Assembly (NCBI RefSeq): GCF_003290185.1
Contig: NZ_QNFY01000008.1
Location: 210,223 to 274,222, forward strand
Reading direction: 5' to 3'
Origin: Chryseobacterium lathyri
GTDB taxonomy: Bacteria; Bacteroidota; Bacteroidia; Flavobacteriales; Weeksellaceae
Length of the DNA: 64,000 nucleotides
This document shows, in pieces, positions 10,746 through 19,191 of the stretch (position 1 is the first letter of the stretch; the number at the start of each line of letters is the position of its first letter). Position numbers and translations under genes: made by a program. The notes beneath the pieces were generated by a model. That model saw nothing but the letters and a program-made list of their open reading frames with translations, had not been told where the DNA came from and did not search any database.

Positions 10746-12443
10746 TTATATCAGTTTCATCAAAAGCTGATCATCAATCTTATCTACTTTCACAAGATTA
10801 TTCTTAGTCAAAGTTTTAGAAGCTTTATCCCATTTTTTACCGGATAACTGGCTTCTTTCTTTCACTTCAGCTAGTGTAAACGGTTCTTCCTGAGAATTAA
10901 GGATTTCAAGGATTACTTTTTCATCTTCACCTAATTCAATCTGAGGAACTGTTTTTTCCGGTCTCATCTGAGGGAAGAATAATACTTCCTGGATAGATGC
11001 GTTGTTCGTTAAGAACATGATTAATCTGTCCATACCGATTCCTAATCCGGAAGTTGGAGGCATACCGTATTCCAGTGCTCTTAAGAAATCTTGGTCAATG
11101 AACATCGCTTCATCATCTCCTCTTTCTGATAAGGCCATCTGGGATTCAAAACGCTCTCTTTGATCGATTGGATCATTAAGCTCTGAATAAGCGTTTGCAA
11201 TTTCTTTTCCACAAACCATTAATTCAAAACGCTCCGTTAAGCCTTCTTTGCTTCTGTGTTTCTTTGTCAAAGGAGACATTTCAATCGGGTAATCCGTGAT
11301 AAACGTCGGCTGGATGAAGTTTCCTTCACATTTTTCACCGAAGATCTCATCAATTAATTTTCCTTTCCCCATCGTTTCATTCACATCAATTCCGATAGAT
11401 TTGGCAAAATCAAACAATTCCTGTTCAGTTTTTCCGGTGATATCGAAACCTGTATATTTTTGGATCGCTTCCGTCATAGAAACTCTTGGATAAGGTGCTT
11501 TCCAGTTGATGGTATGCTCTCCGAAAGTAGATTCTGCACTTCCATTCACCTGAACTGCACAGAATTCCAGAAGTTTTTCTGTGAAATCCATCATCCAGTT
11601 GTAGTCTTTGTAAGCTACATAGATCTCCATAGCTGTAAATTCAGGATTGTGCGTTCTGTCCATTCCTTCATTTCTGAAGTTTTTAGAGAACTCATAAACC
11701 CCGTCGAAACCTCCTACGATCAGTCTTTTCAGATATAATTCGTTGGCAATTCTTAAATATAACGGAATATCTAAAGCATTGTGATGCGTGATAAACGGTT
11801 TTGCTGCCGCTCCTCCAGGAATCGACTGCAGGATAGGTGTTTCTACCTCAAAATATCCGGCATCATTGAAAAAAGTTCTCATCGCATTGAACATCTTTGT
11901 TCTTTTTACGAAGATTTCTTTTACCTGTGGATTAACCGTTAAATCTACGTAACGCTGTCTGTATCTCAATTCAGGATCTGTAAATCCGTCGTGCACTACT
12001 CCATTTTCATCAGTTTTAGCTTGAGGAAGCGGACGTAAAGCTTTGGTAAGAAGCGTAAAGTTTTTTACCAAAATTGTCATTTCTCCTACCTGAGTAGTGA
12101 ATAAGGTTCCTTCAATACCGATAATATCACCGATATCCAACAAATGCTTATACACTTCATTATAAAGCTCTTTATCTTCACCCGGACAGATCTCGTCTCT
12201 GTTAAAATAAACCTGGATCTTACCTTTAGAGTCCTGCAATTCAGCAAAAGAAGCCTTCCCCTGAATTCTGCGGGACATCAATCTACCAGCGATCTTCACC
12301 TGTTTATTTTCAGAAAAATCCTGTTTTATAGATTCTGTAGTATCTGTAATGGTATACTCCTCCGCAGGGAATGCATTAATTCCCATTTCAGTAAGCTTAT
12401 TCAGCTTTTCTCTTCTAATGATTTCTTGTTCTGATAATTGCAT
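10746..12443 (-). CDS. lysS: Lysine-tRNA ligase (class II), with C-terminal extension
   Basis: 565 residues. An OB-fold anticodon-binding domain covers about residues 55-145 (VKIAGRLMSRRIQGKASFAE), followed by the class II catalytic core with FVKRTKMFNAMRTFF (motif 1), FRNEGMDRTHNPEFTAMEIY (motif 2) and GLGIGMDRLIMFLTN (motif 3). It charges tRNA-Lys. The core ends near residue 500 and roughly 65 further residues, including EEPFTLAEVKERSQLSGKKW, form a winged-helix-like extension seen in many Bacteroidota LysRS. The promoter must lie in or beside the tandem repeat block upstream. Confidence 0.96.
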   Translation of the reverse strand: MQLSEQEIIRREKLNKLTEMGINAFPAEEYTITDTTESIKQDFSENKQVKIAGRLMSRRIQGKASFAELQDSKGKIQVYFNRDEICPGEDKELYNEVYKHLLDIGDIIGIEGTLFTTQVGEMTILVKNFTLLTKALRPLPQAKTDENGVVHDGFTDPELRYRQRYVDLTVNPQVKEIFVKRTKMFNAMRTFFNDAGYFEVETPILQSIPGGAAAKPFITHHNALDIPLYLRIANELYLKRLIVGGFDGVYEFSKNFRNEGMDRTHNPEFTAMEIYVAYKDYNWMMDFTEKLLEFCAVQVNGSAESTFGEHTINWKAPYPRVSMTEAIQKYTGFDITGKTEQELFDFAKSIGIDVNETMGKGKLIDEIFGEKCEGNFIQPTFITDYPIEMSPLTKKHRSKEGLTERFELMVCGKEIANAYSELNDPIDQRERFESQMALSERGDDEAMFIDQDFLRALEYGMPPTSGLGIGMDRLIMFLTNNASIQEVLFFPQMRPEKTVPQIELGEDEKVILEILNSQEEPFTLAEVKERSQLSGKKWDKASKTLTKNNLVKVDKIDDQLLMKLI

Positions 12444-12514
12444 TTCTTATTTTTCTAAAAGCGTACAAATTTAGGCATTTTTAGTGATTTGTCAATTACG
12501 AATTGTGAATTTGC

Positions 12515-12855
12515 TTGTCAACGGAGATTATCACTGACTATTAGCTGCTTAAGCGTGAATTGTCAGTAGTAAATACCGCTTCACAGTGAGTTTTTTGGTA
12601 GGATTATCATTGACTATTGACTTGCGCAGCAAAATTGACTATTGACTTTAATTGTGAAAAGTGAACTGTCAATGGTGAATCTGTTTCACAGTGAATTTAT
12701 TAGTGAAGGTTACCATTAACCTTTCACTTGCGCAGCAAAATTGACTATTGACTTTAATTGTGAAAAGTGAACTATCAATAGTGAATCTGCTTCACAGTGA
12801 ATTTATTAGTGAAGGTTACCATTAACCTTTCACTTGCGCAGCAAAATTGACTATT
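12515..12855. repeat. 106-bp tandem repeat block between lysS and rlmF
   Basis: The word CTTGCGCAGCAAAATTGACT starts at 12621, again at 12727 and again at 12833, a constant period of 106. Units 12621-12726 and 12727-12832 are nearly identical, differing at a few positions such as AACTGTCAATGG versus AACTATCAATAG. 12833-12855 is the beginning of a third unit, and a diverged copy covers about 12515-12620. The intergenic region 12444-12861 has no gene; it contains only this array. The units are rich in TGACTATTGA and GTGAA words that can pair with each other. Confidence 0.85.
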
Positions 12856-12861
12856 TACATC

Positions 12862-13788
12862 TTATATCCACCCTGTCCTATCTTTCTCAGGAATAAATGT
12901 CCAGGTCAGCATCCTGCTTATCTTGTTCCCCTGAGCCATATCAATGGTTTTAATTTCTAATGCTTTGACTTTCTTTAAAAGTGTATTGAGCTTATATAGA
13001 TTGTCTTTTTTAGACACCAAACATGTGAACCAAAGGACCTGTGAGGAATACTGAACACTTTCCTCAATCATTTTTGAGATAAAAGCCAGTTCACCACCTT
13101 CACACCATAATTCGGATTGTTGTCCGCCAAAATTAAGAAGAGGCTTTTTAGACTTTGATTTATTGATATTCTTTGTTTTTCTAAGGTTTCCTTTCAGCGC
13201 AGATTCTTCGGAATCATGAAAAGGAGGATTACACATAGAAAATGCAAAACGGTCTCCAGATTCGATAATATTTTTAAAGATATGATTGGAATCAGGCTGT
13301 TGTTTTAATGGAATAACAGATAATAAATCCGGGTTTTGATCCAAAATACGCCGTGCATTTTCCAACGAATCCTTATTAATATCTGTTCCCATCATCTTCC
13401 ATCCATAAGATCTGTGAGCCAGTAAGGGATAAACAAGATTCGCTCCTGTTCCGATATCTAACCCTGACACAGAAGTCCCTGTCGGGATTTCAGGCTGCTG
13501 TTCGGCGATAAGATCGGCAATATAATGGATATAATCAGCCCGTCCGGGAATAGGAGGACAAAGATTGGTTTCGGGAATATCCCAGTTTTTGATATGATAA
13601 AAATGTAAAAGTAATGCCTGGTTAAGCAGTTTTACCGCTTTGGGAAGGCTAAAATTAATGGTCTGCGTTTCGTAAGCATTAACGAACACATAGTGTTTCA
13701 GTTCTGGCACACAAGAAATAAGCTGATCAAAATCATAAGGATTGCGATGCAGATTTCTTGTGTGCAGACTGGATTTTTCAGTAGACAT
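12862..13788 (-). CDS. rlmF: 23S rRNA (adenine-1618-N6)-methyltransferase
   Basis: 308 residues. RlmF (YbiN) methylates A1618 of 23S rRNA using SAM. Family features are the N-terminal LHTRNLHRNPYDFDQLI, PPIPGRADYIHYIADL, the SAM-binding GLDIGTGANLVYPLL and the catalytic NPPF in SMCNPPFHDSEESA. FGGQQSELWCEGGELAFI and LTWTFIP near the C-terminus are also characteristic. It is three bases upstream of the cytochrome c gene stop region in the same direction (13792 ends the neighbour), so the small lipoprotein, cytochrome and rlmF may form one transcript reading leftward. Confidence 0.92.
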   Translation of the reverse strand: MSTEKSSLHTRNLHRNPYDFDQLISCVPELKHYVFVNAYETQTINFSLPKAVKLLNQALLLHFYHIKNWDIPETNLCPPIPGRADYIHYIADLIAEQQPEIPTGTSVSGLDIGTGANLVYPLLAHRSYGWKMMGTDINKDSLENARRILDQNPDLLSVIPLKQQPDSNHIFKNIIESGDRFAFSMCNPPFHDSEESALKGNLRKTKNINKSKSKKPLLNFGGQQSELWCEGGELAFISKMIEESVQYSSQVLWFTCLVSKKDNLYKLNTLLKKVKALEIKTIDMAQGNKISRMLTWTFIPEKDRTGWI

Positions 13789-13791
13789 TAT

Positions 13792-14166
13792 TTATTTTTT
13801 CTGACTCAGAATATATTCTACCATTTTTTTGGCATCTTCTTTAGATACCTGTGGATGGGCAGCCATCGGAACACCTCCCCAAACTCCGCTCCCGCCTTCT
13901 ATGATCTTGGAAGCCAGCAGCTCAATATCTTTTTCAGAATATTTTTCTGCGATCTCCTTATAAGAAGGTCCTATCATTCTCTCATTTACGGCATGGCAAC
14001 CTGAACAGTCTAATGTTTCGATGATCTGGTCACCTGAAAGATTAGCTTTTGCCGGTTCCGAAACAGCGGATGTTTCGGCAGGCATACTTGGTACCTCCGT
14101 GTTTTCTTTTTTAGAACAGGAAAGGATCAGAAATCCTATAGTTCCTGCCAAAAGGAATTTTTTCAT
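13792..14166 (-). CDS. Lipoprotein c-type cytochrome (c551/c552-like)
   Basis: 124 residues. The signal peptide has a lipobox ending LILSC at Cys17. One heme attachment site, CSGCH at residues 54-58, is followed by GPSYKEIAEKY and GVWGGVPMAAHP, in which Met101 is the likely distal heme ligand. This is the class I cytochrome c551/c552 layout, an electron carrier anchored on the periplasmic face. The start overlaps the stop of the preceding small lipoprotein by one base, indicating co-translation. Confidence 0.88.
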   Translation of the reverse strand: MKKFLLAGTIGFLILSCSKKENTEVPSMPAETSAVSEPAKANLSGDQIIETLDCSGCHAVNERMIGPSYKEIAEKYSEKDIELLASKIIEGGSGVWGGVPMAAHPQVSKEDAKKMVEYILSQKK

Positions 14167-14387
14167 TATTTTTTTGCTGCAGTAGAATCTGTTTTAGCAG
14201 CCTCAGTAGCTGGTGCAGGAGTTGTTGCAGCAGCCGGAGCAGCTGTTTTAGCTGTAGAATCTACTACTGTTGGAGCATCTGGTTCCGGCAGCATTGTGTT
14301 GCTGTCCTGTAAATTATGATCCGGTTTCTTAGAGCAGTTTACTACGAACAAACTCCCAATGAATGCAATTGCTAATACTTTTTTCAT
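14166..14387 (-). CDS. Small Ala/Thr/Pro-rich lipoprotein
   Basis: 73 residues: MKKVLAIAFIGSLFVVNC forms a lipoprotein signal, and the remainder is a low-complexity acidic then Ala/Thr/Pro-rich tail ending in Lys. No fold is apparent. It abuts the cytochrome c lipoprotein and may be a flexible surface spacer made with it. Unknown function. Confidence 0.7.
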   Translation of the reverse strand: MKKVLAIAFIGSLFVVNCSKKPDHNLQDSNTMLPEPDAPTVVDSTAKTAAPAAATTPAPATEAAKTDSTAAKK

Positions 14388-14853
14388 TATTTTTTCTATA
14401 AAATTTAGACAAAAGTATAAAAAATAAGCTTTTAAATTACTGACATTTTCCCATTTAATAAGATTTTACTGTATATAAAACAGTCAAAAAAAGAATTGCA
14501 TAGCCAAAAGATTATTTTTAGATACAAGATACGGATAATTAAACTTTCACATTTATTAATTTTAATTCAGCGAAAGTGCTGATGATTGAGTGAAGAACTT
14601 TTATTTAATTTCATTTCCATATATAAAAAAGTAAGATGTTTATTAGTGATATCAAACGATAATAGTTCCCTAAATTATGAATATTTTAAAAAAAACATTC
14701 ATAATTTAACTCACTACATGTTGTTATATTAAAATATTTTATATATTAGTGGCGTTAGTTATCTCATGATAATTGATAAAAAATATATTTCTGTAAAGCC
14801 TTGTGTGGAAATAAAACTGTACAAGGAAGTATAACACCAAAAAACAAAGTACT
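14388..14853. other. AT-rich intergenic region upstream of the peptide operon
   Basis: No open reading frame of note. It separates the divergent cytochrome/lipoprotein pair from the peptide operon and must hold promoters for both. It contains one perfect inverted repeat (listed separately) and a CCTTGT/ACAAGG pair at 14799-14804 and 14821-14826 in the likely leader of the peptide gene. I could not fix a convincing -33/-7 promoter. Confidence 0.5.
14671..14708. repeat. Perfect 12-bp inverted repeat upstream of the peptide operon
   Basis: TAAATTATGAAT (14671-14682) and ATTCATAATTTA (14697-14708) are exact reverse complements separated by 14 bases that include eight A. It lies about 150 bases before the peptide start. 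It could be a regulator site, a terminator or a remnant of a mobile-element end. Confidence 0.6.
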
Positions 14854-15081
14854 ATGAAATTAATTAAATCACTATTACTTAGTGGAGTTTTGGGAGTAGT
14901 AGCTATTGCTGCAGGTAATTCAGCAATAGGAAAAGGTACTAATACCGTAGTTTCTGGAAGCAAATCAAATGATATTGTTGAAGCAAGTAGAAATTCTACA
15001 ACTACGGAAACCACTACAACCACTACAACTACGACTACGACAACAACAACTGGAGCATCGTCGTTAGATCCAAGCCTTTAA
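14854..15081 (+). CDS. Secreted 75-residue peptide precursor with poly-Thr tract
   Basis: MKLIKSLLLSGVLGVVAIAAG is a typical signal sequence. The rest is a short Gly/Ser/Asn stretch and then three Thr, one Glu, fourteen Thr and the tail GASSLDPSL. The Thr codons are mixed (ACA, ACT, ACG, ACC), so the tract is kept at protein level rather than being a simple DNA repeat. There is no Cys, hence no disulfide as in the Bacillus SDP toxin. It is followed by a terminator-like hairpin and then by SdpA-like, HTTM/SdpB-like and outer-membrane barrel genes. I infer it is the product or substrate processed by them, but the sequence itself matches no family I know. An antisense ORF of 94 codons here is a shadow. 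Confidence 0.7.
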   Translation: MKLIKSLLLSGVLGVVAIAAGNSAIGKGTNTVVSGSKSNDIVEASRNSTTTETTTTTTTTTTTTTTGASSLDPSL

Positions 15082-15087
15082 ATTCTT

Positions 15088-15124
15088 AAGAGCTATCAAA
15101 ATTTGCAAAATGATGATAGCTCTT
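15088..15124 (+). terminator. Terminator-like hairpin inside the peptide operon
   Basis: Perfect 11-base arms AAGAGCTATCA (15088-15098) and TGATAGCTCTT (15114-15124) followed by TTTATTT. It sits between the peptide gene and the next start at 15144. It would stop most transcripts after the peptide gene and let a fraction continue, giving excess peptide over the downstream proteins. Confidence 0.8.
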
Positions 15125-15143
15125 TTTATTTCATTAATTCAGA

Positions 15144-15758
15144 ATGACGAAAAAAATAAAACTCTTAAAAAATTTTACTATAGGATGTTTGAGCATCCAC
15201 TTTTTGTTTGTTATTCTTGTACAATTCTATGATCTAGATTATACTAAAAATGGAACAATAAAAAAAATAAAAGATTTTTATATTAATCCTTTTTTCGAAC
15301 AGAATTGGGGAATGTTTTCTCCTACTCCTCCACATGGAAATCAGTACTTTATAATAAAGTACCATACAAATACTAATAATATTACAATTGATATACACGA
15401 AGATATTAAAAACAACAGTAATCAGGGTTTATTTAATATTAACCAAAGGTTGCTGAAATATCAAAGCGGTTGCTATAATGATATAATACAGAAAATTTCA
15501 AAAGGAAATTTAGATAGAATTTATGCGGATAAAAGCAAATCTCATGGTTTAGAATCGATTTTGAATTACTCTAAACTTACATTGAAAAATCAAAAAAGCT
15601 TTCTAGACAAAATAAATAATAAAGATTCTGTATTTGTGGACATATACTTAATTAATGAATCCTTAATACCTCCATACTCTAAAAATAAATTTGAAGAAAA
15701 AAAATACATTACATTAACAAATGTTTATCTCACCAACAAACAGTCCTTATATGAATAA
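15144..15758 (+). CDS. SdpA/DUF5819-like single-pass membrane protein
   Basis: 204 residues with one N-terminal membrane segment (about residues 10-28) and the rest probably outside the cytoplasm. The motif EQNWGMFSPTPP (about residues 52-62) is the most telling part. SdpA and DUF5819 proteins carry a comparable W-G/K-x-F-[ST]-x-[DN]-P stretch soon after the membrane segment and are encoded next to HTTM/SdpB proteins. SdpA acts with SdpB in maturing the Bacillus SDP toxin. Sequence similarity beyond this motif is low, so the link is inferred from motif plus gene order. The stop overlaps the likely start of the next gene (15751). Confidence 0.6.
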   Translation: MTKKIKLLKNFTIGCLSIHFLFVILVQFYDLDYTKNGTIKKIKDFYINPFFEQNWGMFSPTPPHGNQYFIIKYHTNTNNITIDIHEDIKNNSNQGLFNINQRLLKYQSGCYNDIIQKISKGNLDRIYADKSKSHGLESILNYSKLTLKNQKSFLDKINNKDSVFVDIYLINESLIPPYSKNKFEEKKYITLTNVYLTNKQSLYE

Positions 15759-16635
15759 TCTTATTTACGATAGGAAAATAGGCTCATCAATATTGCGATT
15801 TCTTATAGGATTTTTGATATTTAAGGATTTTATAGTATATTTTATCAATAGGAAGTACTTATTTGGAAACGGTGGAATTGTCTCTTATGAAACATATACA
15901 GATATTATTCGGTTCTTCAAGCTGAATTGGCTATATATAGACTTTACAAAATCAAATAATGTAATGATATTCTGTTTTTTGGGGATTATTTTTGGATTTT
16001 TATTCATGCTCGGTATTTTGCAAAGATTGTCTGTATTAATATTATTTTTTCTTTTGTTTATTTTTAAGATTAGGAATTTATATCTTTTAGATGGTGCAGA
16101 TAATGTTATTTCTGTAATACTGCCTTTTTTCTTATTTATTGAAACATATAGTTTTAGCAATAAATATGAAGCATTTAAAAATAAAACTTATAAAAAAACG
16201 TCAAAATATTCCAACATATTGAGTCTATATTTTTCTTATGCCATAATGATTCAAATATGTATTATCTATTTTTTTGCCGGATTGCATAAATTACAAGGTG
16301 GAATGTGGAGAGAAGGAACAGCGTTATATTATATACTTAATTCCGATGATTTTTCTCCGACAAAATTCAATTCTTTTTTTACGAATTCAATTTTTATGGT
16401 CAAATTATCAACCTGGTTTACAATTATTTTTCAATTATTATTTCCTATTTTTATCTTCATCAAAAAAACAAGATTTATAACCATTTTAATTGGAATTATA
16501 TTACATATCGGCATATTCTTTTTAATGAAAATTGATAATTTTTCTTTAGTTATGATCTCTTGCTATGCCATATTTTTTACTAATGATCAATATTACTCGA
16601 TTTACAATAAACTAAAAATCAAATATGGTATATAA
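15751..16635 (+). CDS. HTTM-domain (SdpB-like) integral membrane protein
   Basis: I prefer ATG 15751 (MNNLIYDRKIGSSILRFLIG), eight bases inside the previous gene; an in-frame ATG at 15721 would add ten residues. About 294 residues with six to eight hydrophobic helices. The signature YFFAGLHKLQGGMWREGTAL (His-Lys at about 179-180 and Trp186) is characteristic of HTTM proteins, the family that includes SdpB and resembles the membrane domain of vitamin-K-dependent carboxylase. LLDGADNV and the late HIGIFFLMKIDNFS also fit. SdpB is needed to convert pro-SdpC to the active peptide. The end overlaps the barrel gene by 11 bases, so translation is coupled. Confidence 0.78.
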   Translation: MNNLIYDRKIGSSILRFLIGFLIFKDFIVYFINRKYLFGNGGIVSYETYTDIIRFFKLNWLYIDFTKSNNVMIFCFLGIIFGFLFMLGILQRLSVLILFFLLFIFKIRNLYLLDGADNVISVILPFFLFIETYSFSNKYEAFKNKTYKKTSKYSNILSLYFSYAIMIQICIIYFFAGLHKLQGGMWREGTALYYILNSDDFSPTKFNSFFTNSIFMVKLSTWFTIIFQLLFPIFIFIKKTRFITILIGIILHIGIFFLMKIDNFSLVMISCYAIFFTNDQYYSIYNKLKIKYGI

Positions 16636-18967
16636 GTTTTTAGTACTGATATTTTTATTCGGATTCATCAAAATATTTTCCCAGACTGTACAATACAGCG
16701 GTAAAATAGAGGGTAATTCTGCTAAAGAATATCTTATTATTCTTACTGATCTAAACAATCCGGTAAATTCCTTTTCAGAATCAACATCAGCCCAAAATTT
16801 CACTTTCAAAAATATATCAACAGGCAACTATAAAAGATGCATTACAGCTAATAGCTTTCTTAAATGCGATACTATATCTATTCACAATAATTTAATAAAT
16901 GATATAATCTCAATTGAAAGGGAAAATAAAATTCAGGAAGTTATTGTTTCTAACAAAAAACCTTTAGTCCAAAATAAAAATGGAGTGTTGGCAATTAGTG
17001 TTGAAAGCAGCCCAATTTTATCTAATGGAACTGCATTTGAAACTTTATCCAAACTTCCGGGCGTATCTTTTAATTATTCTAACAATTCTTTTAATGTAAA
17101 AGGAAAACCTGGTGTACAAATACAAGTAGATGGACAAACTCTCTATATGTCTAATAGTGAAGTAATCAATTATTTAAAAAATATTTCTTCCAGTGACGTT
17201 AGCGAAATAGAAATAAACACATCGCCGTCTGCAAAATACGATGCAAGTGGAAATGCAGGAATTATTAATATCAAAACAAAAAAGATAACAAGAGAAGGTT
17301 ATTATTTAGGCATGTCATTTAACGGAACTCAGGGGAAATATTATAAACAAAACTTAGGAATTAAAGGACAGTATAATACCCAAAAAAACCGGTATATGCT
17401 TTATTATATCAATTCCTTTAATACTGATTTTGAAAAAGCAGATACTTACAGAGATTTTTTAAATACAAGCACCAATCAAGAAACTTATGCAAAAATTAAA
17501 GGAAATACCAATACCCTGAATTCCCAGTATGAGCACAAGTTCAATAAGTCGAATTTATTGATAAACTCTTCTTTTTCTTTTTATAATGAAAAAATAAATC
17601 AAAATACCGATCTCCATTTTTATGATAATCAAAATGAACCGACCTCAACATTGTTTTCGAACCAAAACAGTAAAAATAATTTAAAAACATTTGATATAGG
17701 CTTTGATTATAATATCACAAATAAGAAATCAAAAATAACGTTTAAGTCAAACTATATTTTCTATAATATAAAAAATAATTCCTTTCTTTCTTCCTTTCAA
17801 TATCCTGCAACTCATACTTATGATGATTTACAAAATGAATCTCCCAATAAAGTAAATATAGTTCTTTCTCAGCTCGATTATGAAATAAAATTAGACTCCT
17901 TATCAAAACTTGAAACAGGAGCGAAAGCAATCTATCAAAGTATAGACAGTGAAAATAATTTCTATGAATCTTCAGTATTTTCCCTTTCTAAATCAGATAA
18001 ATACGAGTATAATGAATGGATTTTTGGAAGTTACATTCAATATAATAAAAATTTTAATAAAACGAGTTTTACCGTTGGAAGCAGATTAGAATATAATCCT
18101 TTGAAAGGCGTAGATGAAAAAAATAACTTCACTTTGAAAAGGGATAATATCAATTTATTCCCTTTTTTCAATTTTTCTTATAACCCTTCAAAAAATAACA
18201 GTTTTAGTTTATCATATAATAAAAGGATTAATCGTCCAAAATTTAGAAATCTAATGCCGTTTGTTTATTATGTGGATCAGTATACAAGACTCGTAGGAAA
18301 TTCTGAATTAAAGCCCAGCTTTTCACACCAATTAGAGGTGCAATATATCCTGAAAAATAAATATATTTTTAGTATTGCCTATTTTATTAATAAAAATCAA
18401 ATATATCAAACTCCTATTCAGGATAATGACAATACTTCAACCATACTTACTCCAATAAATGTAAATAAAAGCAATTCATTATCTTTTAGTTCTAATATTT
18501 CATTACAGCCACTCAAATGGTGGAATCTGAATTTAAATGGAATCATTTTATACAATAGAATAAGTGATAATACCATAAATATAAATTCTAGTATCTGGTC
18601 TGGTCAAATGGTTGTATCTAATATTTTTTCATTACCTAAGACTTTAAAATTGGAATTTACAACAGATTATAGAACTCCATTTATTCAAGGTCCATATAAG
18701 ACACAAGACCTGTTTACAGCAAATATTGGAATTAGTAAATCATTCTTTGATAATAAACTGAAAGTATCTTTAGTTGGTAATGATATATTCAGAACTTATA
18801 CTGTTAAAAATACCTCAATTATAGAAAATCAAATATCAAATATTACCCAAAATTTTGATACACATTGGATAAGATTGGGATTGGTATATAAATTGGCAAA
18901 AGGTATAAAGAAAGATGGCACCAGTACTGATAAACTTTCTGAAGAATTAAAATCAAGAGCCCGATAA
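16625..18967 (+). CDS. TonB-dependent-type outer membrane beta-barrel protein
   Basis: 780 residues. A signal peptide ends near FSQT. A short CarboxypepD_reg/SusC-like beta domain spans about residues 20-100, the plug follows from about 105-220 (IQEVIVSNKKPLVQNKNGVL, VQIQVDGQTLYMS, GNAGIINIKTK), and the barrel fills the rest. This is the OMP_b-brl_3 outer membrane family rather than a classical siderophore receptor. The C-terminus IRLGLVYKLAKG continues for about 20 charged residues beyond the expected final strand. It is the last gene of the peptide operon, so it could export the peptide, take it up, or be its target in relatives. Codon use is very AT-rich like its three upstream neighbours. 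Confidence 0.82.
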   Translation: MVYKFLVLIFLFGFIKIFSQTVQYSGKIEGNSAKEYLIILTDLNNPVNSFSESTSAQNFTFKNISTGNYKRCITANSFLKCDTISIHNNLINDIISIERENKIQEVIVSNKKPLVQNKNGVLAISVESSPILSNGTAFETLSKLPGVSFNYSNNSFNVKGKPGVQIQVDGQTLYMSNSEVINYLKNISSSDVSEIEINTSPSAKYDASGNAGIINIKTKKITREGYYLGMSFNGTQGKYYKQNLGIKGQYNTQKNRYMLYYINSFNTDFEKADTYRDFLNTSTNQETYAKIKGNTNTLNSQYEHKFNKSNLLINSSFSFYNEKINQNTDLHFYDNQNEPTSTLFSNQNSKNNLKTFDIGFDYNITNKKSKITFKSNYIFYNIKNNSFLSSFQYPATHTYDDLQNESPNKVNIVLSQLDYEIKLDSLSKLETGAKAIYQSIDSENNFYESSVFSLSKSDKYEYNEWIFGSYIQYNKNFNKTSFTVGSRLEYNPLKGVDEKNNFTLKRDNINLFPFFNFSYNPSKNNSFSLSYNKRINRPKFRNLMPFVYYVDQYTRLVGNSELKPSFSHQLEVQYILKNKYIFSIAYFINKNQIYQTPIQDNDNTSTILTPINVNKSNSLSFSSNISLQPLKWWNLNLNGIILYNRISDNTININSSIWSGQMVVSNIFSLPKTLKLEFTTDYRTPFIQGPYKTQDLFTANIGISKSFFDNKLKVSLVGNDIFRTYTVKNTSIIENQISNITQNFDTHWIRLGLVYKLAKGIKKDGTSTDKLSEELKSRAR

Positions 18968-19191
18968 AATCTAATTATTTTTTTACAACAATCAACTTAA
19001 TTCTACAATATTTGAAAATATTAACTATTTGAAATAAAAAAAGGATTATGAAATTTAAATTGGAAAACAAAAAAACAGGTCTTTTGTACAAAATACATAA
19101 CAAAAATATAATAGAATTAGAAATAATCCCTCATTACTCATAAGGCAAATCAATTTTATCTGCTTATCTTTTTAACTTAACAAACTTTCAA

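Noticed and set aside
12621..12855. CRISPR array
   Set aside because: The 106-bp unit has no spacer variation and no short direct repeats; it is a plain tandem repeat.
14739..15023. 94-codon minus-strand ORF opposite the poly-Thr peptide
   Set aside because: Its Val-rich stretch is just the complement of Thr codons; the plus-strand frame has a signal peptide and operon context.
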